64,000 nucleotides of DNA from Methylobacter sp. Lineage in GTDB: Bacteria; Pseudomonadota; Gammaproteobacteria; Methylococcales; Methylomonadaceae. The number at the start of each line of letters is the position of its first letter. Positions within the stretch are counted from its first letter, which is position 1. The DNA is taken from NCBI RefSeq assembly GCF_030680395.1, contig NZ_JAUXVR010000024.1, forward strand, positions 22,316-86,315. The letters are read 5' to 3'. Under the pieces are notes generated by a model that saw nothing but the letters and a program-made list of their open reading frames with translations, was not told the origin of the DNA and did not search any database. A program made the position numbers and the translations under genes. Shown here in pieces: positions 29,413-38,568 of this stretch.

Positions 29413-30555
29413 CTATCGCTTTGGTTCAACATGACTGACTACTAGCACTTCTTTGATATTTTCTTCTTCACTTTTACGATATACCCAAGCCATAAACAAT
29501 TGGTATCCCAAAGCCAACATCACCGAACCCAGAAACAAACCGATAATCCCACCGGTAGCCATGCCGCCTAACGCGCCCAGAAGAATCACCGGCATTGGTG
29601 CATCCACGCCTCGGCCTAACACCAAGGGTTTGAGGATATTGTCCGCCATCCCGGCAACCAGGGTATAAACAGCAAACATCACCGCTACCGTAGTGGAATC
29701 GTTAGTGTAAAACACATAAATGATGGTCGGCAGTGCAATAAAGATGGCAGGGATTTGAACGATGCCCAACAACAATACCAACAAGGCCCAAATACCGGCG
29801 GCGGGAATGCCCGCCAAGATAAACCCAGCCCCCAGTAAAAGGGCTTGAACGCAGGCAATGCCGATGACGCCCTGCGCCACGGCACGGATAGTCGCGGTCG
29901 CAAGCGCGACCAATACTTCCCCTTCCTCGGGTCCGGCCATCCGTTTGGCAATGGCCTTTGCCGCCGCATAGCCAGATGAGCCATAGGCCATCCATACCCC
30001 GGAAAGCACTAAGGCCGCCAAAAACATCAAAATGGCCTTGCCGGCGCTGGCGGCATAGCCCAGAATTTGTTTGGTGACTACGCTGATTTTGGGTTCGTAT
30101 TTCGCTACTACGCCGCCAAGATCGGTATGCGCAGCCGACCATAACGCATATACTTTTTTCCCCACCACCGGCCATCCGGCGACAGATTCACTGGGCGCAG
30201 GCACTTGCAATGTCCCGCTTTGGACTTGTTTCACCAAGTCCGTGGATGAGTCCGCGAAGGAAAATGCCAATAAGGTAGTGGGGATGAATACGCTCAACAC
30301 TATCACCAGCACCAAGGCCGTTGCGGCATAACCATCCCTGCCACCCATCTTGCGGACGATCAAGGTATGCAGGGGATACAAGGCCACAGCCAATATCAGC
30401 GACCATAACATCAAGCCGATAAAAGGCTTGAATATTTGATAGCAATAAACTACCAAAAAAACGAGCAATCCGAGGCGGATGAATAAGTCGAGCAATTTGC
30501 GCGAGATAAGCTTTTCCAAGGTCTTATCGGGTAACGGATTCTTTTCATTGTTCAT
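29413..30555 (-). CDS. AI-2E/PerM family membrane transporter
   Basis: A 380-residue polytopic inner-membrane protein of the AI-2E transporter (PerM, formerly UPF0118) family. Hydrophobic segments near the N-terminus (LFIRLGLLVFLVVYCYQIF, GLMLWSLILAVALYPLHTL) and a C-terminal cluster ending in GALGGMATGGIIGLFLGSVMLALGYQLF with the conserved PxxLG region (KPLVLGRGVDAPMPVILLG) fit the family. A central soluble stretch (residues about 105-165) contains VVGKKVYALWSAAHTDLG. The substrate is unknown. It is convergent with the ODP gene. Confidence 0.88.
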   Translation of the reverse strand: MNNEKNPLPDKTLEKLISRKLLDLFIRLGLLVFLVVYCYQIFKPFIGLMLWSLILAVALYPLHTLIVRKMGGRDGYAATALVLVIVLSVFIPTTLLAFSFADSSTDLVKQVQSGTLQVPAPSESVAGWPVVGKKVYALWSAAHTDLGGVVAKYEPKISVVTKQILGYAASAGKAILMFLAALVLSGVWMAYGSSGYAAAKAIAKRMAGPEEGEVLVALATATIRAVAQGVIGIACVQALLLGAGFILAGIPAAGIWALLVLLLGIVQIPAIFIALPTIIYVFYTNDSTTVAVMFAVYTLVAGMADNILKPLVLGRGVDAPMPVILLGALGGMATGGIIGLFLGSVMLALGYQLFMAWVYRKSEEENIKEVLVVSHVEPKR

Positions 30556-30853
30556 AAGTGAAACTCAAATAATCCAGTATTAAGCAAGAAAGCCCCCTCA
30601 AGGGGGAGTTAGAGACAAACGGGGCAGTGCCCGATACAACGGCAGTCGCGTTAAATTCATGTCGTTTGTTTTGAGCATCCTTGCCCAAAACAAGCTATCG
30701 TAAAGCGAATTCCCGATTCAAACATAACGTCTTACTATTACCTATTAGTTCCTTGTGAGGATTACTTCCCTAGGGTTTGATAAAAATTATCTATCCAATA
30801 GATAACTCTCACACATTTCTGGATCAGTACAGATAAAGTCAGAGTGATTACAC
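30556..30853. other. Intergenic stretch, no gene seen
   Basis: It holds a short hairpin CCCCC-TCAA-GGGGG at 30593-30606 and the palindrome-like TATCTATCCAATAGATA near 30790. I see no coding potential. Confidence 0.4.
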
Positions 30854-31384
30854 TTATTGATTCTTTCTCAGCAGCGGTAAATCGGATGCAATTTCGAGAT
30901 CAAGTAAAAGGCCGATCTCGTATTCTACTTGCAAAAATTTTGTAGCAATTATTGGCGAAGTGGCTTTTTTTATTTTACCGTAATAATCTTCGAGCAATTC
31001 CAGCTTCTTTTTACGTATTGCAAAAGCACGTTTAGCAAGACTGTTTGCGGTATCGTCAGTCATCGTGTTCAAGTTGAACTGGTAATCGCGAATTAACGCC
31101 AGCCTTTCGTTATTAAGCTTTTTCAATTCCGACTCATACGGGTAATATTCGTGCCAGAAAGCATTATAATTCGGATCGTTCTGATCCAATTCCATAACCT
31201 GATTGATTAAGACCACCTTATCCTGTCTCATTTCTGCTCTGACATAGTCTACATACGCAACGGTCTTATCACTCATAGGTGGAGCTTTTGGTGTTTCTGT
31301 TGCACAACCGGTCAGCAGCGCTCCCATTACGGCAATCACCGATAAGCAGTATGCCTTTTTGTTCTCAACTGAGATGTTTATCAT
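30854..31384 (-). CDS. Lipoprotein of unknown function, 176 aa
   Basis: The N-terminus MINISVENKKAYCLSV then IAVMGALLTGC is a lipoprotein signal with lipobox LTGC. The rest is helical and charged (EMRQDKVVLINQVMELDQNDPNY, ELKKLNNERLALIRDYQFNL), perhaps a periplasmic helical bundle. GGAGA eight bases upstream fixes the start at 31384, although the frame opens at 31468. I do not recognise the family. Confidence 0.75.
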   Translation of the reverse strand: MINISVENKKAYCLSVIAVMGALLTGCATETPKAPPMSDKTVAYVDYVRAEMRQDKVVLINQVMELDQNDPNYNAFWHEYYPYESELKKLNNERLALIRDYQFNLNTMTDDTANSLAKRAFAIRKKKLELLEDYYGKIKKATSPIIATKFLQVEYEIGLLLDLEIASDLPLLRKNQ

Positions 31385-31489
31385 CTTATTTTCTCCATAC
31401 AAACGAAATAAACGAAGAACACAAAAAACCTCTTCGTGTTGGGTTAAATGATCATTTGTTAAATACACTTCATTATTAGGAAATTTTCA

Positions 31490-32068
31490 TCAACAACTGA
31501 ATAGTTCAAAAGGTAACACTTTTAGTCTTTCGGCTTCTCTGAGGCCGGAAGTCCTGAACATGTAAAAATCATTACAAGGACTTCTCCAAGCGGGCAATAA
31601 ACCGCTTAGGGCTTGCTTTCGACATATGAAGCGCTTGAAACTCCGCGCTACGGCTACGGTATGTTCCATTGCACTGCAGGCATGGCTGGTAAAATCGATC
31701 ATCACTTCGCTAGAGTTGGCTGGAAATTCCGGTTTTCCAATGCCCAACAGCGTGAAATGTCTTCTCATGCGGTCGAGCATATGATCCAAATCCGATAGCA
31801 GACTGAGGATATCGGCCGAGGTGTCGGGCAACAACATCTCAGTGTACAGCGTTAAGCCGATATTTGAGCGCAGGCTGTCGCCAGTGGATTCGAAAGCAGC
31901 GAGCTGTTGCTGTTTGTCTTCGGTCGTCACAGCCCAGCCTTCTTTAAGATAGGCAATCATCCCTTCCTGATAAGCTAAAATCGCCATCGACACGGCATCC
32001 AACAGTTCCTGGATCAGCGACTGCACAATACGAGTCGTGCGAAAAGGGGAGAGTTTGAATTCCACCAT
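31490..32068 (-). CDS. PhoU-like DUF47 protein, C-terminally truncated
   Basis: The first about 145 residues match the PhoU-like DUF47 phosphate-regulator family (helical; FESTGDSLRSNIGLTLYTEMLLPDTSADILSLLSDLD). The second helical half, expected to bring the length above 210 residues, is missing. After AVARSF the frame runs into 45 residues of unlikely composition (CNDFYMFRTSGLREAER...). A one-base shift instead gives a short KASPKRFIARLEKSL that also ends in a stop. It starts 5 bases after the PPK2 stop, so it is the last gene of the V-ATPase/PPK2 operon. A phosphate or polyphosphate role is inferred. Confidence 0.65.
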   Translation of the reverse strand: MVEFKLSPFRTTRIVQSLIQELLDAVSMAILAYQEGMIAYLKEGWAVTTEDKQQQLAAFESTGDSLRSNIGLTLYTEMLLPDTSADILSLLSDLDHMLDRMRRHFTLLGIGKPEFPANSSEVMIDFTSHACSAMEHTVAVARSFKRFICRKQALSGLLPAWRSPCNDFYMFRTSGLREAERLKVLPFELFSC

Positions 32069-32073
32069 GGTAA

Positions 32074-32973
32074 TTATTCCTCTTCTAAGGTTTTTCGGGC
32101 TTGTTCCAACAACACGCGTTGCTCATCATCCATCTCGGGAAACTCAAGGTCGAGATCGCGCAATGTCGTGGTGACAATGTCGGCGACCACGGCTCGAGTC
32201 GCCCATTTGTCGTCGGCCGGCACAATATACCAGGGCGCCCATTTGGTGCTGGTTGCGCTGATGGCTTTTTCGTAGGCGTCGACATAATCGTCCCAGTAGC
32301 CGCGCTCGTTAAGATCGGCAAGTGAAAATTTCCAGTTTTTTTCGGCTCGTTCCAGCCTGTCCATGAATCGCTGTTTCTGTTCTTCCTTGGAGACGTGCAG
32401 AAAAAACTTCAACACGACCGTGCCGTTGCGCACCAGATGACGCTCGAAGGCGTTGATGTCGTCATAGCGATCCTGCCAAAACGCCTTGCCGTGCTTGCCG
32501 TCCGGAAGTTTTTGTTGTTCCAGCATGTCTTTGTGGACTTTGACCACCAGCACGTCTTCGTAGTAGGAACGGTTGAAAATGCCGATGCGGCCGCGCTCGG
32601 GCAGGGATTTCATATAACGCCAGAGGAAGTTATGGTCCAGTTCTTCGGCCGACGGCTTTTTGAAGCTGAAAACCTGGCAGCCCTGAGGATTGACGCCCGA
32701 CATGACGTGCCTGATGGTGCCGTCCTTTCCCGCCGCATCCATGGCCTGCAACACGATCAACAAGGCGTAGCGGTCATCGGCGTAAAGCAATTGCTGGCAT
32801 TCGGACAGCTCTTCAATGCTGGTTTGCAAAACCTCGTTTGCTCTTTCCTTAACGAACTTCTTACCTGCGGATTTGAATTCATCGGTTTGCTCCCAGCCGG
32901 TATGGTAATCCTTGAGCCGGATTTTTGTATCCGGCTTAACCTTGAACAAATCAATAACGTCTTTTCTAATCAT
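32074..32973 (-). CDS. ppk2: Polyphosphate:nucleotide phosphotransferase, PPK2 family
   Basis: PPK2 enzymes transfer phosphate between polyphosphate and nucleotides. The protein is 299 residues. Family motifs are a Walker A-like loop (IVLQAMDAAGKDGTI), the phosphate-binding FSFKKPSAEELDHNFLWR, the lid GIFNRSYYEDVLVVKVH and the C-terminal WYIVPADDKWATRAVV. AAGGAG lies 7 bases before the ATG. It follows the V-ATPase A subunit gene with a 32-bp gap, so polyphosphate and the ATPase may be coregulated. Whether the acceptor is AMP, ADP or GDP cannot be read from the sequence. Confidence 0.92.
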   Translation of the reverse strand: MIRKDVIDLFKVKPDTKIRLKDYHTGWEQTDEFKSAGKKFVKERANEVLQTSIEELSECQQLLYADDRYALLIVLQAMDAAGKDGTIRHVMSGVNPQGCQVFSFKKPSAEELDHNFLWRYMKSLPERGRIGIFNRSYYEDVLVVKVHKDMLEQQKLPDGKHGKAFWQDRYDDINAFERHLVRNGTVVLKFFLHVSKEEQKQRFMDRLERAEKNWKFSLADLNERGYWDDYVDAYEKAISATSTKWAPWYIVPADDKWATRAVVADIVTTTLRDLDLEFPEMDDEQRVLLEQARKTLEEE

Positions 32974-33005
32974 GGCAATGCTCCTTGCAGCAGCTTTGGG
33001 GTCTA

Positions 33006-34814
33006 TTAGGCGTTATGGCCCGGTAAATATTGATCGGCAAGTTGTTCGATGTCTTTGCCGTAGCGTTCGTAATCCGGCGAATCGGGACGGCTGTAATTCC
33101 AGTTTTTATAGAGGCCGGTCAGCTTGGTAAAAAAATCCCGGGCTTCGTTTTTGTCTTGAAACTTGAATTCCGCCACAACCAGCTTTTTTAACACCTTGAA
33201 ACTGGCCAGCTGGCGCTCGCGGGGCATGCAGGCATCGACTTCGTCAAAAGCATCCTGCTGCAAATAAACCATGTCCAGCAGCATCGATTTTTGCCATTCG
33301 ATGAAATCTTCCAGGGTAATGCCTTCTTCGCCGGTGACCTGCATGATTTGATAAATGCCGTCGCCGCGCTCCAGCAGGGTCATCATGTTTTTAACATCAT
33401 TAACCCACTGTGCATTGAGTTCTTTGGTAAACCAGGGCGCCAATTGATCCAGGTAGCGGGACCACGACAGCAGCGGATCGATGGCCGGATAAAAGCGTTT
33501 GTAGGCGCGATCGGCGGACAAGCCGAGGAAGGTCTTGACGGTGCCGAGCGTGGACTGGGTGACCGGTTCCTCGAAATTGCCTCCCGCCGGAGACACCGTG
33601 CCAATCAAGGTCAGCGTGCCGGTGGAGCCGTCGGCGCAACGGATTACGCCGGCGCGCTCGTAAAGATTCTTGATCGCGGAATCGAGATAGGCCGGGAATG
33701 CTTCTTCGCCGGGGATTTCCTCCATCCTGCCCGACGTTTCGCGCATCGCCTGCGCCCAGCGCGACGTCGAGTCGGCAATCAGCAACACGTCGTAGCCCAT
33801 TTGGCGGAAATATTCCCCCAGCGTGATACCGGTGTAGATTGATGCTTCGCGGGCCGCGACCGGCATTGAGGAGGTGTTGCAGATAATGATGGTGCGATCC
33901 ATTAACGTGCCGCCGGTGCGGGGATCGGCCGTTTCCGGGTATTCGTGGATGGTTTCGACGACTTCCCCGGCGCGTTCGCCGCAAGCGACAATGATCACGA
34001 TGTCGACGCTGGAGTAGCGCGCGATCAGGCTCTGCAAAACCGTCTTGCCGGCGCCGAACGGCCCTGGGATGCAGCCCGTGCCGCCTTGGGCAATCGGGAA
34101 AAAAGTGTCGATGATGCGGGTGGCGGTGGTCAGCGGTTTCGATGGGAACTGCCGCTCAATAAAACGCCTGCGCAGCAGGTTCTCTGGAATCGGACGCCGG
34201 ATCGGCCAGCGGCACGCCATGGTCAATTCCTTTTCTTCACCGTTCGACGTCTTGTAGCGCGCCACAACCTCGTTAATGGAAAAACTGCCGCCTCGAATCC
34301 AGGTCAACTGGACAGGTTCCGCTTCATTGAAAGGAACCATGATCTTGTGTTTGAACGGGCCTTCGGGCACCGATCCTAGCACGCCGCCGGGAGGCAAGGA
34401 ATCGCCTATCTCCGCATCCGGCGTAAACTGCCATTTTTTATCGGGATCAAGCGGCGGCATTATGATGCCGCGCGGCAGAAAAAAACCGTATTTTTGCGCC
34501 AGGCCGTGCAAAGGGTTAAGCAAGCCGTCGAAAACCTGGCCCAGCAGCCCGGGGCCCAAGGTTGCTGAAAGCATTTCACCGGACAGCTCCACCCGGTCGC
34601 CAACCCGCACGCCGCGGGTATCCTCGAACACCTGCATGTCTGCGGTGCGTCCCCGCACCCGAAGGATTTCGGCCTTCAGCCGTTCTTCGCCGACGCAGAC
34701 GTAGCCGACTTCGTTTTTCATCACTTCGGAGGCTTCGTCAAACTCGATCAGGACCAGACTTTCCTTGACGCCTACCACGGTCGCATAGACGGCGCCGGTA
34801 TTTTCATTGGACAT
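33006..34814 (-). CDS. atpA: V-type ATP synthase/ATPase subunit A
   Basis: This is the catalytic subunit, 602 residues. The Walker A motif is PGPFGAGKTVLQS and the catalytic Glu lies in ACGERAGEV. The non-homologous region characteristic of V/A-type A subunits is present (GPFKHKIMVPF, TWIRGGSFSINEVVARY). The C-terminal helical domain is intact. The gene overlaps the 3' end of the DUF2764 gene by 11 bases, showing coupling within the operon. Confidence 0.95.
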   Translation of the reverse strand: MSNENTGAVYATVVGVKESLVLIEFDEASEVMKNEVGYVCVGEERLKAEILRVRGRTADMQVFEDTRGVRVGDRVELSGEMLSATLGPGLLGQVFDGLLNPLHGLAQKYGFFLPRGIIMPPLDPDKKWQFTPDAEIGDSLPPGGVLGSVPEGPFKHKIMVPFNEAEPVQLTWIRGGSFSINEVVARYKTSNGEEKELTMACRWPIRRPIPENLLRRRFIERQFPSKPLTTATRIIDTFFPIAQGGTGCIPGPFGAGKTVLQSLIARYSSVDIVIIVACGERAGEVVETIHEYPETADPRTGGTLMDRTIIICNTSSMPVAAREASIYTGITLGEYFRQMGYDVLLIADSTSRWAQAMRETSGRMEEIPGEEAFPAYLDSAIKNLYERAGVIRCADGSTGTLTLIGTVSPAGGNFEEPVTQSTLGTVKTFLGLSADRAYKRFYPAIDPLLSWSRYLDQLAPWFTKELNAQWVNDVKNMMTLLERGDGIYQIMQVTGEEGITLEDFIEWQKSMLLDMVYLQQDAFDEVDACMPRERQLASFKVLKKLVVAEFKFQDKNEARDFFTKLTGLYKNWNYSRPDSPDYERYGKDIEQLADQYLPGHNA

Positions 34815-35463
34815 GTTTTATCTCCTCGATCAATACTTGGAAGCGTTGTTTCGCGGCGCTTGCATCGCGTTGTAGCCAAGCCTGCAAAATATCCCATTTG
34901 AATACAAAGGCGGTGATCGCTTCGAAACCGAAAGGACGCATATCACCCAAACGGGACAGCTTCCGCCATACGGTATCCATCAGCAGGCGGTCCAACGCCA
35001 TCGCATCGGCAGCCGCCAGATAGCTGTCGGCTTCGTTCACCCAGGGATAAACCGTGCCCAGGCGAAAATCGGCTGCATCCCAATGCGCTTCGATATGCTT
35101 GACCCAATGGCCGACGCCCCAGCCTCCAGTGTATTGCTCCGGATCACGTCCGGCTTGCCTGATGCGCAGTGCGGCAACAACGGTTTGTATATCCAGTCGG
35201 TATTCCACGAACTCCCGTAACACCGGTTCGCTTATGCGTTGCAGCCCAGTCTTATATTGTGCGGCGATATTGCCGCCGCACAATTTGCCGGCAGACAGCC
35301 GCCAACCGGCCAGAAATTCAGCCTGGAAGATTTGCCGGCTTTGATCCGTCTCCAGCATGCGCAAACGCTGTTCCAGGCGCAAACGGCTTAGGGGAAGCCG
35401 CTCGGCATCCGCGAAATAGGGCAGGTGCGGAAAACTGGCTACGACCGTATAGTAATTCGTCAT
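34804..35463 (-). CDS. DUF2764 protein of the V-type ATPase operon
   Basis: A 219-residue protein beginning MTNYYTVVASFPHLPYF, the signature of the DUF2764 family found only in chlamydia- and planctomycete-type V-ATPase operons. An ATG at 35475 is possible, but AAAGGA upstream and the family N-terminus favour 35463. The length and helical content (VEYRLDIQTVVAALRIRQAG) make it a candidate for the stalk subunit C position, which otherwise has no gene here. That substitution is an inference from operon content. Confidence 0.82.
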   Translation of the reverse strand: MTNYYTVVASFPHLPYFADAERLPLSRLRLEQRLRMLETDQSRQIFQAEFLAGWRLSAGKLCGGNIAAQYKTGLQRISEPVLREFVEYRLDIQTVVAALRIRQAGRDPEQYTGGWGVGHWVKHIEAHWDAADFRLGTVYPWVNEADSYLAAADAMALDRLLMDTVWRKLSRLGDMRPFGFEAITAFVFKWDILQAWLQRDASAAKQRFQVLIEEIKHVQ

Positions 35464-35478
35464 GGCTGGGGACATCCT

Positions 35479-36138
35479 TTATTCCGCACCCGTCAAAATG
35501 GCCTGGAAACGTGGCAGTAAGTGTGCGGCAAGCATTTTGGATATCGCCTTGTCGGACAAATCGATTTCCAGTTGCTCGCCGACCAAGCGCACCTTCGCGC
35601 CGCCTTCGGTGACGCTGGATGGGATCAATTCAACACCCTCGCGCAACATATCGCTGGAAAGGCTCAAGATGGTCTGTTTACCCAGATCGCGCAGCTTTGG
35701 ATCGGGCTTTCCGGTCAATAGGGCTTCGGACAGCAGAATTTGAATTTGTTTGTCTTTGATAAATTCTTCCGCGCTGTGTCCGGCCAATACTAACACCAGG
35801 TTTTTCATCAACTCCCGATCCTGCGTCGCCGTGGTGACCAAACGGCGGACAAAGGTCTCGAATGCGGCAGAGACGCCGTTCTTCAACCGCAATACGGTGT
35901 CGCGGGCAGAAATCTTTAAGGCTTCCTGTGCTGCGGCCTGCTCGGCTTTGATATCCGCCGTGGCTTTAGCGCGCAATTGCTCGACCTGTTTTTGCGCGTC
36001 GGCCACTAATTGCGAGGCTTTCGCTTCCGCTTCCGCAAGAATGCGCGCGGCTTCCAGATTGGCGCTTTGCACGCCCTGGTCGCGGATTCTGTCGATCAGC
36101 GCTTGTACGCTGGACTCAGTGTTAATTAGCTCGGTCAT
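35479..36138 (-). CDS. atpE: V-type ATP synthase subunit E
   Basis: A peripheral-stalk subunit of 219 residues. The N-terminal half is a long Ala/Glu/Lys/Gln coiled coil (LEAARILAEAEAKASQLVADA then QKQVEQLRAKATADIKAEQ). The C-terminal globular domain contains SSVTEGGAKVRLVGEQLEIDL. It lies between the K subunit gene and the DUF2764 gene. Confidence 0.9.
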   Translation of the reverse strand: MTELINTESSVQALIDRIRDQGVQSANLEAARILAEAEAKASQLVADAQKQVEQLRAKATADIKAEQAAAQEALKISARDTVLRLKNGVSAAFETFVRRLVTTATQDRELMKNLVLVLAGHSAEEFIKDKQIQILLSEALLTGKPDPKLRDLGKQTILSLSSDMLREGVELIPSSVTEGGAKVRLVGEQLEIDLSDKAISKMLAAHLLPRFQAILTGAE

Positions 36139-36155
36139 GATTCGGCTCCGTCAGC

Positions 36156-36602
36156 TTATTTGGGAATGCCGGCGGAAAGCACCAGCGCAAATACGAATGA
36201 GAACACCGCAAAACCTTCGACCAACGCCGCCGGTGCCAGGGAAATACCGAAAATTTCCAGTTTGCTTTTCGAAGCATTGATCGCCGAAGCGCAGGCATCG
36301 CCCTGGGAGAAGGCGCTAAGCATCAACGCCAGTCCGGTCAGAATGCCCAAGCCGAAAATGCCCGGTGAGTTTTCGATCGTTATCTCTCGGCGTAGCGCCA
36401 TGGTGACAACGATGCCGTAGATGGTTTGTGAAGAAGGCATCGCGGCAACGCCGATGTAACGGCCGTATCCGCTTTCGACATCCAGCAGAGCGCCGCAAGC
36501 CGCCATACCGGCGCGAGCGCAGCCGACCATACTGCCGACAGCTCCCAAAGCCAACGGCGCGAACATCCCCAACCAACCAAGCGACACGATAAAAGCATCC
36601 AT
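36156..36602 (-). CDS. atpK: V-type ATP synthase subunit K (membrane rotor)
   Basis: A 148-residue four-helix proteolipid made of two hairpins. The ion-binding Glu is in LAPAALVEGFAVF. The first hairpin carries MPSSQTIYG, and a further Gln lies in FSQGDACASA. This Ser/Thr-Gln, Gln, Glu set resembles the sodium ligands described for the Enterococcus hirae K ring, so sodium coupling is possible but not proven. It is separated from the I subunit gene by 196 bp containing a palindromic repeat. Confidence 0.9.
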   Translation of the reverse strand: MDAFIVSLGWLGMFAPLALGAVGSMVGCARAGMAACGALLDVESGYGRYIGVAAMPSSQTIYGIVVTMALRREITIENSPGIFGLGILTGLALMLSAFSQGDACASAINASKSKLEIFGISLAPAALVEGFAVFSFVFALVLSAGIPK

Positions 36603-36720
36603 AGTAAACCTCCAGGCGTTATTAAAGTTTTTGTAATATTCTGTTGCGGGGCATGCATGCCGCTACGCAGGTACCGTTAAGTTAAGGCGGATGGCGATCT
36701 CTCCTAATCGCAATGACGCT

Positions 36721-36802
36721 GTAGGAACGGGCCGCGTCCGCGATATTTGTTCAGCGAATGCAGAGTTTCAGCCTCTTCATCGCGGGCATGGCCCGCTCCT
36801 AC
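36721..36802. repeat. Large palindromic repeat inside the atp operon
   Basis: The left arm 36721-36744 (GTAGGAACGGGCC...CCGCGAT) mirrors the right arm 36779-36802 (ATCGCGG...GGCCCG...CCTAC) with few mismatches and a 34-base centre. Each arm is itself a small hairpin (CGGGCCATGCCCG type). The right arm includes the stop codon of the I subunit gene. It is a REP/BIME-like element lying between atpI and atpK. Confidence 0.75.
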
Positions 36803-38568
36803 AGCCCTCTGCGACGGAAGGGCTTGAACAACGATCCTTCTTCCTTCAATCCCCAATTAAAAAATTCGATCACGTTAAGGCGTAAGCCGTGAATGAGCGC
36901 ACTCGCCAAGCCCAACAGGAGATTGACCGCATGCCCCAATAACAGCACCAGAAAGGCGAAGAAAATGCCAACCCCCGGCATCGCGTCATGGATTCCCATA
37001 GCCATATTATTAAATTCAGCAGCCAATGAGCCGCTGGCTAGCCCCAGCGCAAACAGACGAAGATAGCTGAGCACGTCGCCGAAAGCCCCGGACAGCTTGG
37101 TCAAGCCGAGCAGGCCCTTCAACATGCGGGACAACGGTTTTTCGAAAGGCGCCGCGAACAACAACACCAGCAGGACGCCGACGCCGGCAAGAACCACCGA
37201 CAGCGGCTTTAACACGCTTGGCGCGAAGGCCGTTGACAGCAAAAACGCCAGTCCGCCAGCGACAATGCTGGCCCAGCCGACCGACTCCAAGCCTTCGACG
37301 CGGTTCTTATGCCTGGCCGCATCCAGCGCCGCTCCCAAAATGACGTGGATGCAGCCGATGAACACCGAAATCGCCATCATCAGATTGGTGTCGCTCATGT
37401 CCAATAAATGCAATGAAGCCAGCAGCGAGCCCTCGGGGGGAGTCACTCCGAAATAGCTGCCGATCAGCATGCCGTAAAGCAGGGAAAAAACAACGATCGC
37501 CAGGCACAAGGGCCGGAATCGCCTTCCGCCCGGCGATGCGCCCATTTTGCGCCAAAAGGACAACAACACAGCTCCCAGCAACAACGCATAACCGGCATCG
37601 GCCAGGATCATTGCGAAAAACAGCGCAAAGGAGATAAAAACGATCTGCGAGGGATCCCAGGTCCGATAACCCGGCGTCATGTAGAAATTGACCAGGTCTT
37701 CACCGGCAGCAAGCCAGGGCGGGTTGTCCAAAAAGGTTGGCGGGTTGTCGTCAGGCTGCACATCCCGGGCATCGATATGCACCCCATGCTGGCGCGTATA
37801 GCTTTCAAGTTCCGCAAGCCGTGTGTGCGGAACCCAGCCGCGCAGCGCGAACATGCCAGTTCGGGTGTAACTCTGGTTTTGCGCGGCGTCCAATGCAGCC
37901 TTATCTTCCAAGGTGGCGACATTGTCGCGCAGCAGGCTGTACCAGCGGGTCAAATAGGCGCGTTCCGCTTGCAGATCTTCGATAGCCAACTCCACTTCTT
38001 CAAGATGCGCCTCCAATTGATGACGCGGCTGGCTACCGATATGGGTGCGGTTGACCGGCATGCTTTCCGGCTCGTTTTCGGAAATAACCACCACGTAGTA
38101 ATAGCGGCTGTCTTTCTTGACGATCTCATGGGACAGCGGCAAATCCCTGATTAAAACCCTATCGCGGTGCGGTATGGCATAGAACCATAGGCGTAGGCCG
38201 CCCATTTCGGACAAGGGCGAAAATTCAAAATCGCCCCATGGCCGCATGTCCTGAATGCGCTTGATCAGAAAATCGCGCTCGTCGGACAGCGCTTGCAAGT
38301 GCTGCCGCACATCGAGCACCTGCCGTTCGACGGCTAACGCATCGAAACGCTTGGTGTCCCTGCTTTGCCGCCTCCGCTGCGGATAGTCGCGCAAGAATTG
38401 CAGCGCTTCCCGCGCACCTGCGCCGGGTCCTGCGGCATTCTGGTTTTCGCTCTCCGCCGCGAACGGTTCGATATGCAGGCAGCCTGATTCCTGCAAGTCC
38501 TGCAACAAGCGTTCCCGGTCCTCAGTCATGCCTACAAAAGTGACCTTATCTAATTGGACGATGCTCAT
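36799..38568 (-). CDS. atpI: V-type ATP synthase subunit I (a-subunit)
   Basis: This is the membrane stator subunit that forms the ion half-channels, 589 residues. A cytoplasmic N-terminal half begins MSIVQLDKVTFVGMTEDRERLL, and a C-terminal half has about seven membrane segments (IVFISFALFFAMILADAGYALLL, GDVLSYLRLFALGLASGSLA with the essential Arg, FFAFLVLLLGHAVNLLLGLASALIHGLRLNVIEFF). The frame opens 315 bases earlier within the D gene, but ATG 38568 overlaps the D stop as ATGA and gives the family N-terminus. Confidence 0.92.
   Translation of the reverse strand: MSIVQLDKVTFVGMTEDRERLLQDLQESGCLHIEPFAAESENQNAAGPGAGAREALQFLRDYPQRRRQSRDTKRFDALAVERQVLDVRQHLQALSDERDFLIKRIQDMRPWGDFEFSPLSEMGGLRLWFYAIPHRDRVLIRDLPLSHEIVKKDSRYYYVVVISENEPESMPVNRTHIGSQPRHQLEAHLEEVELAIEDLQAERAYLTRWYSLLRDNVATLEDKAALDAAQNQSYTRTGMFALRGWVPHTRLAELESYTRQHGVHIDARDVQPDDNPPTFLDNPPWLAAGEDLVNFYMTPGYRTWDPSQIVFISFALFFAMILADAGYALLLGAVLLSFWRKMGASPGGRRFRPLCLAIVVFSLLYGMLIGSYFGVTPPEGSLLASLHLLDMSDTNLMMAISVFIGCIHVILGAALDAARHKNRVEGLESVGWASIVAGGLAFLLSTAFAPSVLKPLSVVLAGVGVLLVLLFAAPFEKPLSRMLKGLLGLTKLSGAFGDVLSYLRLFALGLASGSLAAEFNNMAMGIHDAMPGVGIFFAFLVLLLGHAVNLLLGLASALIHGLRLNVIEFFNWGLKEEGSLFKPFRRRGL

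Noticed and set aside
32395..33009. 204-codon plus-strand frame opposite ppk2
   Set aside because: It is the complement of strongly supported PPK2 coding sequence and has no recognisable domain.
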